A stretch of 64,000 bases of DNA from Paenibacillus sp. E222 (GCF_013401555.1 NZ_CP058552.1:124001-188000), one strand, 5' to 3'; numbered from the stretch's first letter, positions 47,429-59,537 are shown. The notes: a model not told the origin generated them from the letters alone. Translations and numbers: made by a program.

Positions 47429-47511
47429 TAGGGGAGCCTTGCGGCTGAGACGAATCGAACGATTCGGACCCTTTGAACCTGATCTGGATCATACCAGCGG
47501 AGGGAAGTGGA
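47429..47511 (+). ncRNA. TPP riboswitch (THI element) controlling the thiZXY/thiMDE region
   Basis: The conserved THI blocks are in order: GGGGAGCC, then GGCTGAGA, a hairpin CGAATCGAACGATTCG, GACCCTTTGAACCTGATCTG and GATCATACCAGCGGAGGGA. This is a textbook aptamer on the plus strand. A terminator lies at 47576-47612, before the ATPase gene. Confidence 0.95.
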
Positions 47512-47575
47512 GCGGCCTCTCAGTAAGCGGATTTTTTCATGTTGATGATGAAATTTAATGTGAATTGAACTTACA

Positions 47576-47612
47576 GACCCACTCATTTCTCCGGAAATGG
47601 GTGGGTCTTTTT
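47576..47612 (+). terminator. Riboswitch-controlled attenuator upstream of thiZXY
   Basis: GACCCACTCATTTC pairs with GAAATGGGTGGGTC (one G-U) around a TCCG loop and is followed by TTTTT. Confidence 0.9.
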
Positions 47613-47692
47613 CGCATTCTTCGGGCAGATCAGAAGGTGTAATTAAAGATCACGCAGTTTGAAGTTTGAATAATAAAGGGGAACGGATCGAG

Positions 47693-48460
47693 ATGGATAA
47701 CGACATAACCATTCATAACATGAGCTACGCCTTCCCGGGAAAAAGGGATTCCCCCGTGCTCTCCAATGTGTCGATGCGTGTAGCCAAAGGCGAATTCGTC
47801 TCGCTCATCGGTTCCAGCGGCTCCGGTAAAAGCACCCTCTTCAAGCTGCTGGCAGGCCTGCTTGAGCCAACCCACGGAACCATTAATATTCCTTGGGTTC
47901 AGGAAGGAAAGCGACTGGGGCAGGTGGCCTACATGCCGCAAAAGGACCTCCTGTTACCCTGGCGAACCGTCATGGAGAATTGCATGCTCCCCGCTGAACT
48001 TGCTCCAGGTCGGCAGGATAAGGTACGAATTCGAGCGGACATTCTGGCCGGTCTCGACCGATTTGGCTTATCTGGCCACGCGCATGCTTACCCGGACGAG
48101 CTGTCAGGTGGCATGCGCCAGCGTGTCGCGCTGCTTCGTACGTTGCTGACAGGTGGCCAGCTCATGCTGCTGGATGAACCATTCGGCGCACTCGATGCCC
48201 TGACCAAACGTGAGATGCATCGCTGGCTGCTGGAGCTCTGGGAAGGCTTGGGCAAAACCGTGTTGTTCATCACGCATGACATTGAAGAAGCCCTGCTGCT
48301 CAGTGATCGGATTATCCTGTTAACTCCGGTGGGCCATAGCCAACAGCTGCTGGATCTGACGGTACCTTTGCCGCGTCCAAGACATTCGGACATGATCTAC
48401 GAACCCGCTCTCGTTCAGATGAGACGACGACTGGAGGAACAATTGCATGCGAGACGGTAA
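47693..48460 (+). CDS. thiZ: Thiamin-precursor ABC transporter ATPase
   Basis: This 255-residue ATPase has Walker A GSSGSGKST, signature LSGGMRQRVALLRTL, Walker B LMLLDEPFGALD and the switch His in FITHDI. It is the first gene after the TPP riboswitch and belongs with thiX and thiY, the importer of formylaminopyrimidine or hydroxymethylpyrimidine. The ATG at 47693 is preferred over a TTG at 47666, with AAAGGGGAA upstream. Its end overlaps thiX by 14 bases. Confidence 0.88.
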   Translation: MDNDITIHNMSYAFPGKRDSPVLSNVSMRVAKGEFVSLIGSSGSGKSTLFKLLAGLLEPTHGTINIPWVQEGKRLGQVAYMPQKDLLLPWRTVMENCMLPAELAPGRQDKVRIRADILAGLDRFGLSGHAHAYPDELSGGMRQRVALLRTLLTGGQLMLLDEPFGALDALTKREMHRWLLELWEGLGKTVLFITHDIEEALLLSDRIILLTPVGHSQQLLDLTVPLPRPRHSDMIYEPALVQMRRRLEEQLHARR

Positions 48461-49292
48461 CTTGAGAGATAGCACGAAGTATAGCGTGAGAGGTTGGCTT
48501 GCCCGTTATGGTCTATTTCTTTTGCTCATGATCCTGCTGCTTGCTCTCTGGGAGTGGATTGTGCGTATGGGATGGGTGCCTTCCTTCATCATTCCAGCCC
48601 CGACGGCGATTGTCCGTTCCCTGTATGAGCATCGCCACCTTCTGCTGGGTACACATTTGCCCGCTACCTTGATGGAGGTTGTCGTTGGCTTTGGCTTGTC
48701 CATTGGTGCCGGAATTGCACTTGCAACGGGTATGCATATGAATCAGTCGATTGAAAAAGCGTTATATCCCTTCATCGTGATCAGTCAGACGATCCCGCTG
48801 ATTGCCTTGTCCCCCGTCTTCATCCTGTGGTTTGGCTACACGCTGTGGAGTAAAGTCGCGGTGGTATTCCTGATCTCATTTTTCCCGATTGTGGTGAGCA
48901 CCTACGATGGCCTGCGCCAGGGTGATCCGGAGCAGCGTGAACTGCTCCTGACGATGGGGGCCAGCAAGTGGGATATTTTCCGCAAACTCCAGATTCCACT
49001 TGCCCTTCCCTCCTTCTTTTCGGGAATGAAAATGTCTGTGGTGTATTGTGTGGTCGGTGCAACGATCGGGGAATGGCTCGGTGGAAGCAAGGGCCTTGGG
49101 TACTTCAGCCGCAGAATGTCGAGCAATATGAACACGGACGCCATGTTCGCCGCCATTGTGCTGTTATCCCTGCTCGGTATCGCGCTGTTTGTAATCATTG
49201 CATGGATGGAGAGAAGATTCGGTACACCACGTCATGCAGGTAGAAGAAAAGCTGGATCATTTCCGGAGGCAGACCTGCCAAAACAGACTTAG
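48447..49292 (+). CDS. thiX: Thiamin-precursor ABC transporter permease
   Basis: This 281-residue membrane protein has about six helices and the permease signature ELLLTMGASKWDIFRKLQIP. It starts 14 bases inside thiZ behind GGAGGAA, and is followed by the binding protein gene. Together they should import the pyrimidine precursor of thiamin. Confidence 0.88.
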   Translation: MRDGNLRDSTKYSVRGWLARYGLFLLLMILLLALWEWIVRMGWVPSFIIPAPTAIVRSLYEHRHLLLGTHLPATLMEVVVGFGLSIGAGIALATGMHMNQSIEKALYPFIVISQTIPLIALSPVFILWFGYTLWSKVAVVFLISFFPIVVSTYDGLRQGDPEQRELLLTMGASKWDIFRKLQIPLALPSFFSGMKMSVVYCVVGATIGEWLGGSKGLGYFSRRMSSNMNTDAMFAAIVLLSLLGIALFVIIAWMERRFGTPRHAGRRKAGSFPEADLPKQT

Positions 49293-49411
49293 TGTGCTTT
49301 GCCCAATCCCCCTGCTATCGACTAAAAATTACAGCGCAGCGTTATCCCATCTCAGGAATGTAAAACTTATGAATGATTAAACAGATAAAAGGAAATGAGG
49401 AATTTGAAGCT

Positions 49412-50479
49412 ATGAAGAAAAAACATATCTACTCCCTGCTCCCCACTCTGCTCATGACCCTGTTGCTGATCGTCAGCGGATGCGGAAATACTGGTACCAA
49501 CACACCTGCTACAGATTCAACTTCCAATGCAAAAGATACAGAATCATCTGCGTCCGAGAGGTCATCGGCATCCAAAGACAAGCTGTCCATCATGCTCGAT
49601 TGGTATCCGAATGCAGTGCATTCCTTCATCTATGCTGCACAGGAAAAAGGTTACTTCGCGGATCAAGGTCTGGATGTTGATATTCAGATGCCTGCCGATA
49701 CCAATGACTCACTCAAGCTTGTTGCTGCCGGGAAAATCGATCTGGCGCTGAGCTATCAGCCGCAAATCTTGCTCGCGCGTGGGGAAAACATTCCTGTACG
49801 TTCGATTGCAGCCGTCGTTCGGCATCCGCTCGTGCATCTGTTAACCGAAGCCAACGGTAAAGTGAAATCGCCAAAAGATCTTGAAGGGCTGACGGTCGGC
49901 TATTCCTCAATCCCCCTGTATGAAGCAATGGTGCGTACCATGATCAGCCAGGATGGCGGTAATCCCGACAAGATGAATCTGGTCGATGTAGGATTTGACC
50001 TGATCCCTTCCCTGGCTTCCGGGCAGGCAGATGCCATTATGGGTGGTTTTATTAACCATGAACAATTGATTCTGGAAAAGGAAGGTCATGCCATGAAATC
50101 GATCAATCCCGTCGATTACGGTGTACCTGATTATTATGAACTGGTCCTCACTGCAAGTGATGCGGGCATTGAAGCGAAAAAGGATCAGCTTACCCGCTTC
50201 ATCAAAGCATTACAGGATGGACAGAAATATGTAACAGAGCACCCCGAGGATGCGCTGAACATTCTGCTCGCACATGAGAACGAAACGTCTCCTCTTGACC
50301 CGGAGATCGAAACCAAAAGTCTGAATATTTTACTGCCGCTGATGAATGAAGAAGGTCAGCCGTTTGGCAGGCAGGACGCCCCTTCTTGGGAAAACGTACG
50401 GGCATGGTTGGTTCAAAGTGAACTGATTCCGGATTCCGTAAAGGCTGAGGATGCTTTTATCAATTTGCAGGGTGAGTAG
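49412..50479 (+). CDS. thiY: Thiamin-precursor (NMT1/THI5-like) substrate-binding lipoprotein
   Basis: This 355-residue lipoprotein has a lipobox (LLLIVSGCGN) and the NMT1/THI5-like domain: IMLDWYPNAVHSFIYAAQEK at about 60-80, then FADQGLDVDIQMPAD and KIDLALSYQPQILLARGEN. ThiY proteins bind N-formyl-4-amino-5-aminomethyl-2-methylpyrimidine, a thiamin breakdown product that tenA-type enzymes convert. No tenA is in this window. The ATG at 49412 is preferred; GAGG lies about ten bases upstream. Confidence 0.88.
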   Translation: MKKKHIYSLLPTLLMTLLLIVSGCGNTGTNTPATDSTSNAKDTESSASERSSASKDKLSIMLDWYPNAVHSFIYAAQEKGYFADQGLDVDIQMPADTNDSLKLVAAGKIDLALSYQPQILLARGENIPVRSIAAVVRHPLVHLLTEANGKVKSPKDLEGLTVGYSSIPLYEAMVRTMISQDGGNPDKMNLVDVGFDLIPSLASGQADAIMGGFINHEQLILEKEGHAMKSINPVDYGVPDYYELVLTASDAGIEAKKDQLTRFIKALQDGQKYVTEHPEDALNILLAHENETSPLDPEIETKSLNILLPLMNEEGQPFGRQDAPSWENVRAWLVQSELIPDSVKAEDAFINLQGE

Positions 50480-50758
50480 GAAACTCGACTGCTGGGTGAA
50501 GATCAAGAGATTTTGAAAGTTGTATATTCATTTTCGGATGACGCCCACATGAGTAGCTGCAGAATTCAATCACTCTACGAATAGAATCTTTATCGAGGAT
50601 AGGAATTTTAATTAAGCTTTCTATATGCACTTTGTAGCTATCCGTGAATAGCTTTTTTGTTCCCATCATTTAATAACCCCTATTAACAACATATATAAGG
50701 GCCATCCTGCCCTGCCACTTTTATTGATTAATTTGCTTATTTATAAGGAGGAACTCAT
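50480..50758. other. Intergenic region between thiY and thiM
   Basis: The 280 bases contain a small hairpin AGCTAT-CCGTGA-ATAGCT followed by six T residues at 50637-50659, a weak terminator for thiY. A 69-codon frame on the minus strand (50460-50669) overlaps it and the thiY end; it has no recognisable family. thiM may have its own promoter here. Confidence 0.45.
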
Positions 50759-51571
50759 ATGACTTACCTGGAACGTGTTCGTACACAAAATCCGCTTGTT
50801 CATAACATTACGAATATTGTCGTCGCTCCGTTTACAGCCAACGGTTTGCTCGCACTAGGTGCATCTCCCTTTATGGCCTATGCGCATGAAGAGGTCGCTG
50901 ATGTTGCCAAGATGGCAGGAGCAGTTGTACTGAACATTGGCACTTTGGACGAAAAGGTAGTTGAGGCAATCCGCCTGGCTGGTCAATCCGCCAATTCAAA
51001 TAACGTGCCTGTTGTGCTCGATCCGGTTGGTGCTGGCGCAACCGCCTATCGTACAGAAACCGTTCAGATGCTCGTTCGTGAGCTTCGCCTCACGGTGTTG
51101 CGGGGTAATGTGGCGGAAATCGCCAATGTCATCGGTGAGCGTTGGAGCATCAAAGGTGTGGATGCAGGTCAAGGCGAGGGCGATCGAATTGGAATAGCGG
51201 AACGGGCAGCACAAAAACTCGGCTGTGTGGTCGTCATTACCGGACGCGAGGATGTCATTACGGATGGACAAACGACGTTCCTGACGAGTAATGGACATGC
51301 CTTGCTTACCCAAGTGACAGGTGCAGGCTGCTTGCTCAGCTCGGTAATTGGTACTTTTGCAGCCATTGCGAAACCGGGAGACGACCTGCTGGAAAGTATT
51401 GTGGAAGCTCTAGCTTTCTATGGCGTTGCTGCAGAGATTGCGGCGGAACGTACCGCTGACCTGGGACCGGGCAGCTTCCAGATCGAATTGCTGAATCAAC
51501 TGGCTCAAGTGACACCTGACGTTCTTGCGCAGCGGGCACAGGTTCGTCAGATTGATGGAGGTGCGCAATGA
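50759..51571 (+). CDS. thiM: Hydroxyethylthiazole kinase
   Basis: This 270-residue ribokinase-like enzyme phosphorylates hydroxyethylthiazole for thiamin salvage. Typical segments are [20 protein letters not shown], the substrate-site [23 protein letters not shown] and the catalytic Cys in [13 protein letters not shown]. The ATG follows AAGGAGG. Its stop overlaps the thiD start (ATGA). Confidence 0.95.
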   Translation: MTYLERVRTQNPLVHNITNIVVAPFTANGLLALGASPFMAYAHEEVADVAKMAGAVVLNIGTLDEKVVEAIRLAGQSANSNNVPVVLDPVGAGATAYRTETVQMLVRELRLTVLRGNVAEIANVIGERWSIKGVDAGQGEGDRIGIAERAAQKLGCVVVITGREDVITDGQTTFLTSNGHALLTQVTGAGCLLSSVIGTFAAIAKPGDDLLESIVEALAFYGVAAEIAAERTADLGPGSFQIELLNQLAQVTPDVLAQRAQVRQIDGGAQ

Positions 51572-52380
51572 GTATTGCACAGGCTTTGACGATTGCTGGT
51601 TCCGATAATGGTGGTGGCGCCGGAATTCAAGCTGATCTGAAGACCTTTCAGGAGCTCGGTGTATACGGCATGACTGTGATTACGGCTATTGCTGCCCAAA
51701 ATACTACAGGTGTGCAGGGCGTCTTCCCTATTTCATATGAAGGTATCGCTCAACAATTGGATTCGACCGGGGATGATTTTCAACCTTCAGTCGTGAAGAC
51801 GGGCATGCTCTACAGTGCCGAAATTATTCGACTGGTCGCCGAGAAAAGGCAGCAATACGGCTGGTCCAATCTGGTCATCGATCCGGTTATGGTTGCCAAA
51901 GGCGGCGCCCCTCTGCTGCAACAGGAGGCCGTTCAGGCGCTAATTACAGAGCTGCTGCCTCATGCACTGATTACGACACCGAACATTCCGGAAGCCGAGC
52001 TTCTTACTGGAATGTCTATTATGAATTTGAGTCAGCGCGAAGAAGCCGCAAGACGAATCGTGCAAATGGGCTCCACGTATGCATTGGTGAAAGGTGGTCA
52101 TGATGAGGGAAGTGGCATGATTGTCGATGTGCTTTATGATGGGCGGTCTTTTCACTATCTGGAGAACGTTCGGGTGGTGACAAGGCATACCCATGGAACG
52201 GGATGTACGTATTCTGCAGCCATTACTGCCGAATTGGCGAAGGGCTCAACTGTATTGGCTGCCGTCACCACCGCGCGAGCATTCATTCAGGCAGCCATCG
52301 AAGATGAGCTGGGAATTGGGTCCGGACATGGGCCGACGAATCATTTTGCGTATCAGCGCAGACTGCGGGGTGAACAATAA
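51568..52380 (+). CDS. thiD: Hydroxymethylpyrimidine kinase / phosphomethylpyrimidine kinase
   Basis: This 270-residue ribokinase-fold enzyme makes hydroxymethylpyrimidine diphosphate in two steps. Key motifs are [20 protein letters not shown] near the start, then [25 protein letters not shown] and the [17 protein letters not shown] anion hole. It overlaps thiM by four bases and thiE by one. With ThiZXY it lets imported pyrimidine enter the pathway. Confidence 0.95.
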   Translation: MSIAQALTIAGSDNGGGAGIQADLKTFQELGVYGMTVITAIAAQNTTGVQGVFPISYEGIAQQLDSTGDDFQPSVVKTGMLYSAEIIRLVAEKRQQYGWSNLVIDPVMVAKGGAPLLQQEAVQALITELLPHALITTPNIPEAELLTGMSIMNLSQREEAARRIVQMGSTYALVKGGHDEGSGMIVDVLYDGRSFHYLENVRVVTRHTHGTGCTYSAAITAELAKGSTVLAAVTTARAFIQAAIEDELGIGSGHGPTNHFAYQRRLRGEQ

Positions 52381-53045
52381 TGCGCCCTCTGGATGCAGAA
52401 GCGGTAAGACGTGCGATGCAGGTGTATTTGGTCATGGGCAGCGTGAATACGACGCGTGACCCGGTGGAAGTGCTGCGCCAAGCCATCGCTGGCGGCATTA
52501 CGCTGTTCCAGTTCCGGGAAAAAGGAACTGGCGCTCTGGTTGGCGAAGCACGCATCACGCTTGCGATGCGGCTTCGCGAGGTGTGCAGCCAGCACGGGAT
52601 ACCGTTCATCGTGAACGATGATGTGGAGCTGGCTGTGGCGGTGGAGGCCGACGGTATGCATGTCGGCCAGGACGATGCGGACGCGGCGCTGGTACGCGCC
52701 CGCATCGGAGAAGGGCGGATGCTTGGCGTATCCGCCCACTCCGCGCTGGAAGCCCGCCGTGCAGTGCAGGCGGGCGCCGACTATCTTGGCGTCGGGCCCA
52801 TGTACCCGACGCGGTCCAAAGCGGATGCCCACGCTGTGCTGGGCCCCGCCGGGGTTGCCGAACTGCGCGCCGCAGGCATCGCAGTTCCGGTGGTGGGTAT
52901 CGGCGGCATTACGCCCGATACCACGGCCGCCGTGATGGCGGCAGGAGCCGACGGCGTAGCCGTCATCTCCGCCATCGCGGGCGCGGCCGATGTACGCGCA
53001 GCGGCTGCGCAGTTCGCTGCGGCGGTGCGCGGGATGCAGGCGTAG
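52380..53045 (+). CDS. thiE: Thiamin-phosphate synthase
   Basis: This 221-residue TIM-barrel enzyme joins the pyrimidine diphosphate and thiazole phosphate. The conserved segments are present: LFQFREKGTG, IVNDDVELAVAVEADGMHVG, LGVGPMYPTRSK and VVGIGGITP. It starts on the last base of thiD's stop (TAATG). Its base composition is far more GC-rich than the neighbours (45 of 60 bases at 52741-52800, against 32 of 60 at 51781-51840), which may reflect recent transfer or codon bias. Confidence 0.95.
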   Translation: MRPLDAEAVRRAMQVYLVMGSVNTTRDPVEVLRQAIAGGITLFQFREKGTGALVGEARITLAMRLREVCSQHGIPFIVNDDVELAVAVEADGMHVGQDDADAALVRARIGEGRMLGVSAHSALEARRAVQAGADYLGVGPMYPTRSKADAHAVLGPAGVAELRAAGIAVPVVGIGGITPDTTAAVMAAGADGVAVISAIAGAADVRAAAAQFAAAVRGMQA

Positions 53046-53111
53046 CCATGCGCTCCCTGCACCGCCAGCCCGTGTGCTGCACCAAATAGTTCGTGCAGCA
53101 CACTCATTCTC

Positions 53112-53146
53112 AAGATGCAGCTTCTACGCCTGCATCTTATTTTTTC
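53112..53146 (+). terminator. Terminator of the thiMDE operon
   Basis: AAGATGCAG pairs with CTGCATCTT around a nine-base loop, followed by TTTTTTC. An 11-bp hairpin (GTGTGCTGCAC with GTGCAGCACAC) lies just upstream at 53072-53103. Confidence 0.85.
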
Positions 53147-53212
53147 ATTTTCACCTGTTGACTCTCACGTAACGTGACGCTGTACAATCGATGGTGTAAG
53201 GAGGTTTCCATC

Positions 53213-53956
53213 ATGGCCATGAAAGTAAAAGAAGTGGCCGAACTTGTCGGGATTAGTGTGCGCACACTGCATCACTATGATGAGATCGGGTTGTTAACAC
53301 CGGACGAAGTGACTTCTGCCGGATATCGACTGTATTCAGATGCCAATCTGGAAATGCTGCAGCAGATTTTATTTTTTAAAGAACTCGATTTCTCTCTGAA
53401 AGATATCAAGGAGATTATAAACAATCCATCTTTTGATCGAGAAGAAGCCCTGAATATGCACCGTCGTATTTTGCTGGAGAAACGCCAACGATTGGACCTA
53501 ATGATCGCCACCATTGATAAATCGGTTCAACACGTGAGAGGAGAAATTAAGATGACAGCCAAAGAACAATTTGAAGGGTTTAATTTCAGTCATAATCCGT
53601 ATGAACAGGAAGCGAGGGAACGTTGGGGAGACCAAGCGGTGGATCAGGCTAATCAAAAGTTACACAAGCAGTCTCCTGAGGAGCAAAAAGCTCTATCCGA
53701 TCAAATGAATTCAATCTACACCCGTCTTGCAGCAATCCGTCACACGGATCCAAACTCTGCCGAAGCTCAAGCCGGAATCTCGGAATGGTATAGCTATCTG
53801 AACAACATGGGCAATTATCCTCCTGAAGTCTTCAGAGGGTTGGGCCAAATGTACGTGGACGACGAACGTTTTACACGTAATATTGATCAATTCGGCGAAG
53901 GCTTGGCTGTATTTATGAGGGATGCCATGGCTGTTTTTGCTGGTCGAAACAGTTAA
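53213..53956 (+). CDS. MerR-family regulator with TipAS antibiotic-recognition domain
   Basis: This 247-residue regulator begins with a MerR helix-turn-helix (VKEVAELVGISVRTLHHYDE) and a dimerisation helix. The C-terminal domain (about residues 115-245) matches TipAS, which in Streptomyces binds thiopeptide antibiotics; it includes FNFSHNPYEQEARERWGD and FGEGLAVFMRDAMAVFAG. The ATG at 53213 follows AAGGAGG. No target gene is adjacent. It may control its own gene or distant resistance genes. Confidence 0.9.
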   Translation: MAMKVKEVAELVGISVRTLHHYDEIGLLTPDEVTSAGYRLYSDANLEMLQQILFFKELDFSLKDIKEIINNPSFDREEALNMHRRILLEKRQRLDLMIATIDKSVQHVRGEIKMTAKEQFEGFNFSHNPYEQEARERWGDQAVDQANQKLHKQSPEEQKALSDQMNSIYTRLAAIRHTDPNSAEAQAGISEWYSYLNNMGNYPPEVFRGLGQMYVDDERFTRNIDQFGEGLAVFMRDAMAVFAGRNS

Positions 53957-54177
53957 TCAAGCGTTAAGCTTTAGTTACGATTTTGTATCAACCGGTGTCA
54001 ACCAACATTAACTTTCTTAAACAATTGGGATATCACTCAAAGCTACCTATTACTATATGCATTTAAAAAGGGGGTGTCCATAAGTCATAAGCATGACGAT
54101 GGGCACTTTAAGAAATAGGAACATCCGCCCAATAACCGCATATTCTGGTTAAAACGTGTTTGGAAGGAGTACTCCCC

Positions 54178-54639
54178 ATGTACTATGTTCCCTATTTCCG
54201 GAATGACAACATGCTGTTAGCGCAAATTTCCAAAGCTATTAATGGAGAATCCTCAGCAATTGCCTGTTACGCAAAACTGGCAGAATTGGCACCCTCAGAA
54301 GTGGAAAAAGCCCGTATTCTGGAGATACGTCTTGATGAACTAGAGCATCTTCAAAAATTCACCGCTATTTATGTTTCGTTAACAGGTACGCAACCTACGG
54401 TCCAAATCTCTCCGGATTGTCCATCAGAGTATTTTGCGGGAATAGATTATGCTTTTAATGATGAGCAAAATACGGTTGAGTTTTACTCACAAGTCGCAGA
54501 TCAAGCAAATGACCCTTACATTAAGGAAACGTTTCGCCGTGCAGCAACGGATGAACAGAGACATGCCGTCTGGTTCCTGTATTACTTAACAAAGCATAAG
54601 TCAAAAACATCTTTTGAGAATTCTCCTATTACCAAATAA
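54178..54639 (+). CDS. Ferritin-like di-iron protein
   Basis: This 153-residue four-helix protein shows two Glu-x-x-His type motifs for a di-iron site: DELEHLQ near residue 57 and DEQRHAVWF near residue 127, plus INGESSAIACY and NTVEFYSQVADQA. It is in the rubrerythrin/ferritin-like superfamily and may store iron, act in oxidative stress, or be a coat-associated protein. The ATG at 54178 follows AAGGAG. It stands alone. Confidence 0.78.
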   Translation: MYYVPYFRNDNMLLAQISKAINGESSAIACYAKLAELAPSEVEKARILEIRLDELEHLQKFTAIYVSLTGTQPTVQISPDCPSEYFAGIDYAFNDEQNTVEFYSQVADQANDPYIKETFRRAATDEQRHAVWFLYYLTKHKSKTSFENSPITK

Positions 54640-54647
54640 CGAAAAAA

Positions 54648-54681
54648 ATCCCCTCTAGAAGCTTTCGCTGGCATAGAGGGG
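54648..54681. terminator. Terminator between ferritin-like and dck genes
   Basis: TCCCCTCTA and TAGAGGGGA pair around a long loop, with A-rich and T-poor flanks. It could serve both converging genes. Confidence 0.6.
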
Positions 54682-54733
54682 AAAACGATATAACTCTCAT
54701 CATCTCTTGTCAAAAGACAGTTTATATATACAC

Positions 54734-55384
54734 TTAAGCTCTCTTGGAAGGATTAATGACAGCAGCAATCTGCGCCAAAATGGCATCCACCGATGCTGGG
54801 TCATTCACATCATACTCATCAATGTTCAACCGCAGTACCGGACAGGCCGTAAACTGATTAATCCATACCGAATAGCGCTCATGCATATGCTCCCAGTAAG
54901 AACGGTCCGTCTGAATCTCCATCTCCCGTCCGCGTTCCGTAATCCGATTCAGAATGGATGGCAGGCTGCCTTCCAGATAAATCAGCACGTCCGGATGAGG
55001 GAAATACGGTGTCATCACCATTGCTTCAAACAAACTGCTGTACGTCTCAAAATCCGTAGCCGACATTGTACCCTGATCCGCATGCATTTGTGCAAAGATA
55101 CCTGTATCCTCATAGATAGAACGATCCTGTACAAATCCGCCGCCCAGTTCAAAGATTTTCTTCTGCTCCTTGAAACGCTCTGCCAGGAAATAAATTTGCA
55201 AATGGAAGCTCCAACGTTCGAAGTCATGATAGAACTTCTCCAAATAGGGATTGTGGTCGACTTGCTCAAGCGAAGTCTTAAAGCTCAAACGCTCTGCCAG
55301 TGCCGCTGTTAGCGTAGATTTGCCCACCCCAACGGTACCTGCTACCGTAATTAACGCATTGGCCGGAATGCCATAGTTGTTCAT
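54734..55384 (-). CDS. dck: Deoxynucleoside kinase (deoxyadenosine/deoxycytidine kinase)
   Basis: This 216-residue salvage enzyme phosphorylates deoxyadenosine or deoxycytidine. It has P-loop AGTVGVGKST, the substrate motif DRSIYEDTGIFAQ and the LID segment RITERGREME. It overlaps the upstream dgk gene by four bases (ATGA), as in B. subtilis, where the pair is dgk-dck. Confidence 0.9.
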   Translation of the reverse strand: MNNYGIPANALITVAGTVGVGKSTLTAALAERLSFKTSLEQVDHNPYLEKFYHDFERWSFHLQIYFLAERFKEQKKIFELGGGFVQDRSIYEDTGIFAQMHADQGTMSATDFETYSSLFEAMVMTPYFPHPDVLIYLEGSLPSILNRITERGREMEIQTDRSYWEHMHERYSVWINQFTACPVLRLNIDEYDVNDPASVDAILAQIAAVINPSKRA

Positions 55385-56004
55385 GTGATATACTCCTTTA
55401 CCTGATTAACAATCTGTTTGAAATGTTCGGGATGTTCTACAAAATCGAGCTGCTCCGCATTCACCTTAATGATAATTGGCCGATTCGGGCTGCTGGCCAG
55501 ATAGGCCATACCTGTTTTATAATCTGCAATTAACTGCTCCATATAAGCGGGGTCCATATCCTGCTCAAAAGAACGTCCGCGTTTGTTGATACGTTTCATC
55601 AATGTATCGAGTTCAGCCTCAATATAAAGCACCAAATTGGGTTTCGGTAAATCATCCGTTAAGAGATGATAGATTTGACGGTATTTGTCCCGTTTCGTTC
55701 CTTTTAAGGTACGTTCGGCAAAAATCATATTTTTATAGATATGATAGTCCGAAATGACGGGGGTATTCTTCTTAATATAGTGCACGCCTGTGTCTTCCAG
55801 TTGCTTAAACCGGTTACACAGAAAAAACATTTCAAGCTGGAAGCTCCACTCATCTATATCCTGATAGAAGGAAGCCAAAAAGGGATTCTCTTCTACAATC
55901 TCCTTGACCAGCGGAAGGTTCAATTCCTGAGAAAGCATCGTTGCTAACGTTGTTTTCCCCGCACCAATCGGACCCTCCACGGCAATAAACGGGGCTGATT
56001 TCAT
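55381..56004 (-). CDS. dgk: Deoxyguanosine kinase
   Basis: This 207-residue kinase has P-loop EGPIGAGKTT and the motif DYHIYKNMIFAERTL, which is the B. subtilis Dgk type and not the DRSIYED type of Dck. The LID is RINKRGRSFE. It is first in the dgk-dck pair, just downstream of the rRNA operon on the same strand. It phosphorylates deoxyguanosine for DNA precursor salvage. Confidence 0.92.
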   Translation of the reverse strand: MKSAPFIAVEGPIGAGKTTLATMLSQELNLPLVKEIVEENPFLASFYQDIDEWSFQLEMFFLCNRFKQLEDTGVHYIKKNTPVISDYHIYKNMIFAERTLKGTKRDKYRQIYHLLTDDLPKPNLVLYIEAELDTLMKRINKRGRSFEQDMDPAYMEQLIADYKTGMAYLASSPNRPIIIKVNAEQLDFVEHPEHFKQIVNQVKEYIT

Positions 56005-56188
56005 CGTAATTCAGTTCCTCCTCGTACTCATGCGTGTTTCCGTTTCTATATAGACCCCACCTATTGTATCACAGCTTGGATGATGGGAAGGCCAGTATTT
56101 TATGTATAAAATGAGTTTAATCTCTAAGATGAAGATATATAAAACAGCCTACAGTAGTTATAATCATTCCCATGATCATAATAACAGA

Positions 56189-56224
56189 AAAAGACACGAT
56201 CGCAGATAAGCGATCGTGTCTTTT
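56189..56224 (-). terminator. Terminator of the rRNA operon
   Basis: AAGACACGATCGC and GCGATCGTGTCTT form a perfect 13-bp stem with a six-base loop, followed on the minus strand by TTTTT. It lies just after the 5S gene. Confidence 0.92.
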
Positions 56225-56228
56225 GATT

Positions 56229-56345
56229 GCTTGGCGGCGTCCTACTCTCCCAGGACCCTGCGGTCCAAGTACCATCGGCGCTAGAGGGCTTAACGGTCGT
56301 GTTCGGGATGGGTACGTGTGGAACCCCTCCGCCATCGCCACCAAA
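56229..56345 (-). rRNA. rrf: 5S ribosomal RNA
   Basis: On the minus strand the sequence begins TTTGGTGGCGATGGCGGAGG and contains CCCATCCCGAACACG, TGGTACTTGGACCGCAGGG and the closing CGCCGCCAAG, all diagnostic of a Gram-positive 5S RNA of about 117 bases. The ends are estimates. Confidence 0.95.
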
Positions 56346-56378
56346 CGCATAGCTTAGCTTACATCTCAGAGTGTATTC

Positions 56379-56413
56379 TCTGAAAACTAGATCCGAAACG
56401 AAATTTGCGAGTT
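56379..56413 (-). repeat. 23S processing stem, 3' arm
   Basis: The sequence CTCTGAAAACTAGATCCGAA plus CGAAATTTGCGAGTT on the plus strand is an imperfect inverted copy of 59501-59537. The two arms flank the 23S gene and can pair in the precursor, giving an RNase III-type site. Confidence 0.75.
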
Positions 56414-56429
56414 ATAACCTGCATATCTT

Positions 56430-59352
<2,923 letters not shown>

Positions 59353-59500
59353 CAGTTGCTCCGGTTTCGATGGCGCGCTCCGCTTGTTTTGGACTACGTC
59401 CAAAGCCAAAAGTCGCTTCCCATTCGATACCATCGCAATAGCAGTCTACCTTATAAACACTTCACTTGTTTACACAAGATCAGCTTAAAGGAATGTTCTA

Positions 59501-59537
59501 AATCGCAAAATTTCGTTTCGATATCTAGTTTTCAAAG
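59501..59537 (-). repeat. 23S processing stem, 5' arm
   Basis: AATCGCAAAATTTCGTTTCG followed by ATATCTAGTTTTCAAAG pairs with 56379-56413 across the 23S gene. Confidence 0.75.

Noticed and set aside
50460-50669. 69-codon minus-strand frame between thiY and thiM
   Set aside because: It overlaps the thiY end, resembles no known family, and contains the weak terminator of thiY; not supported as a gene.
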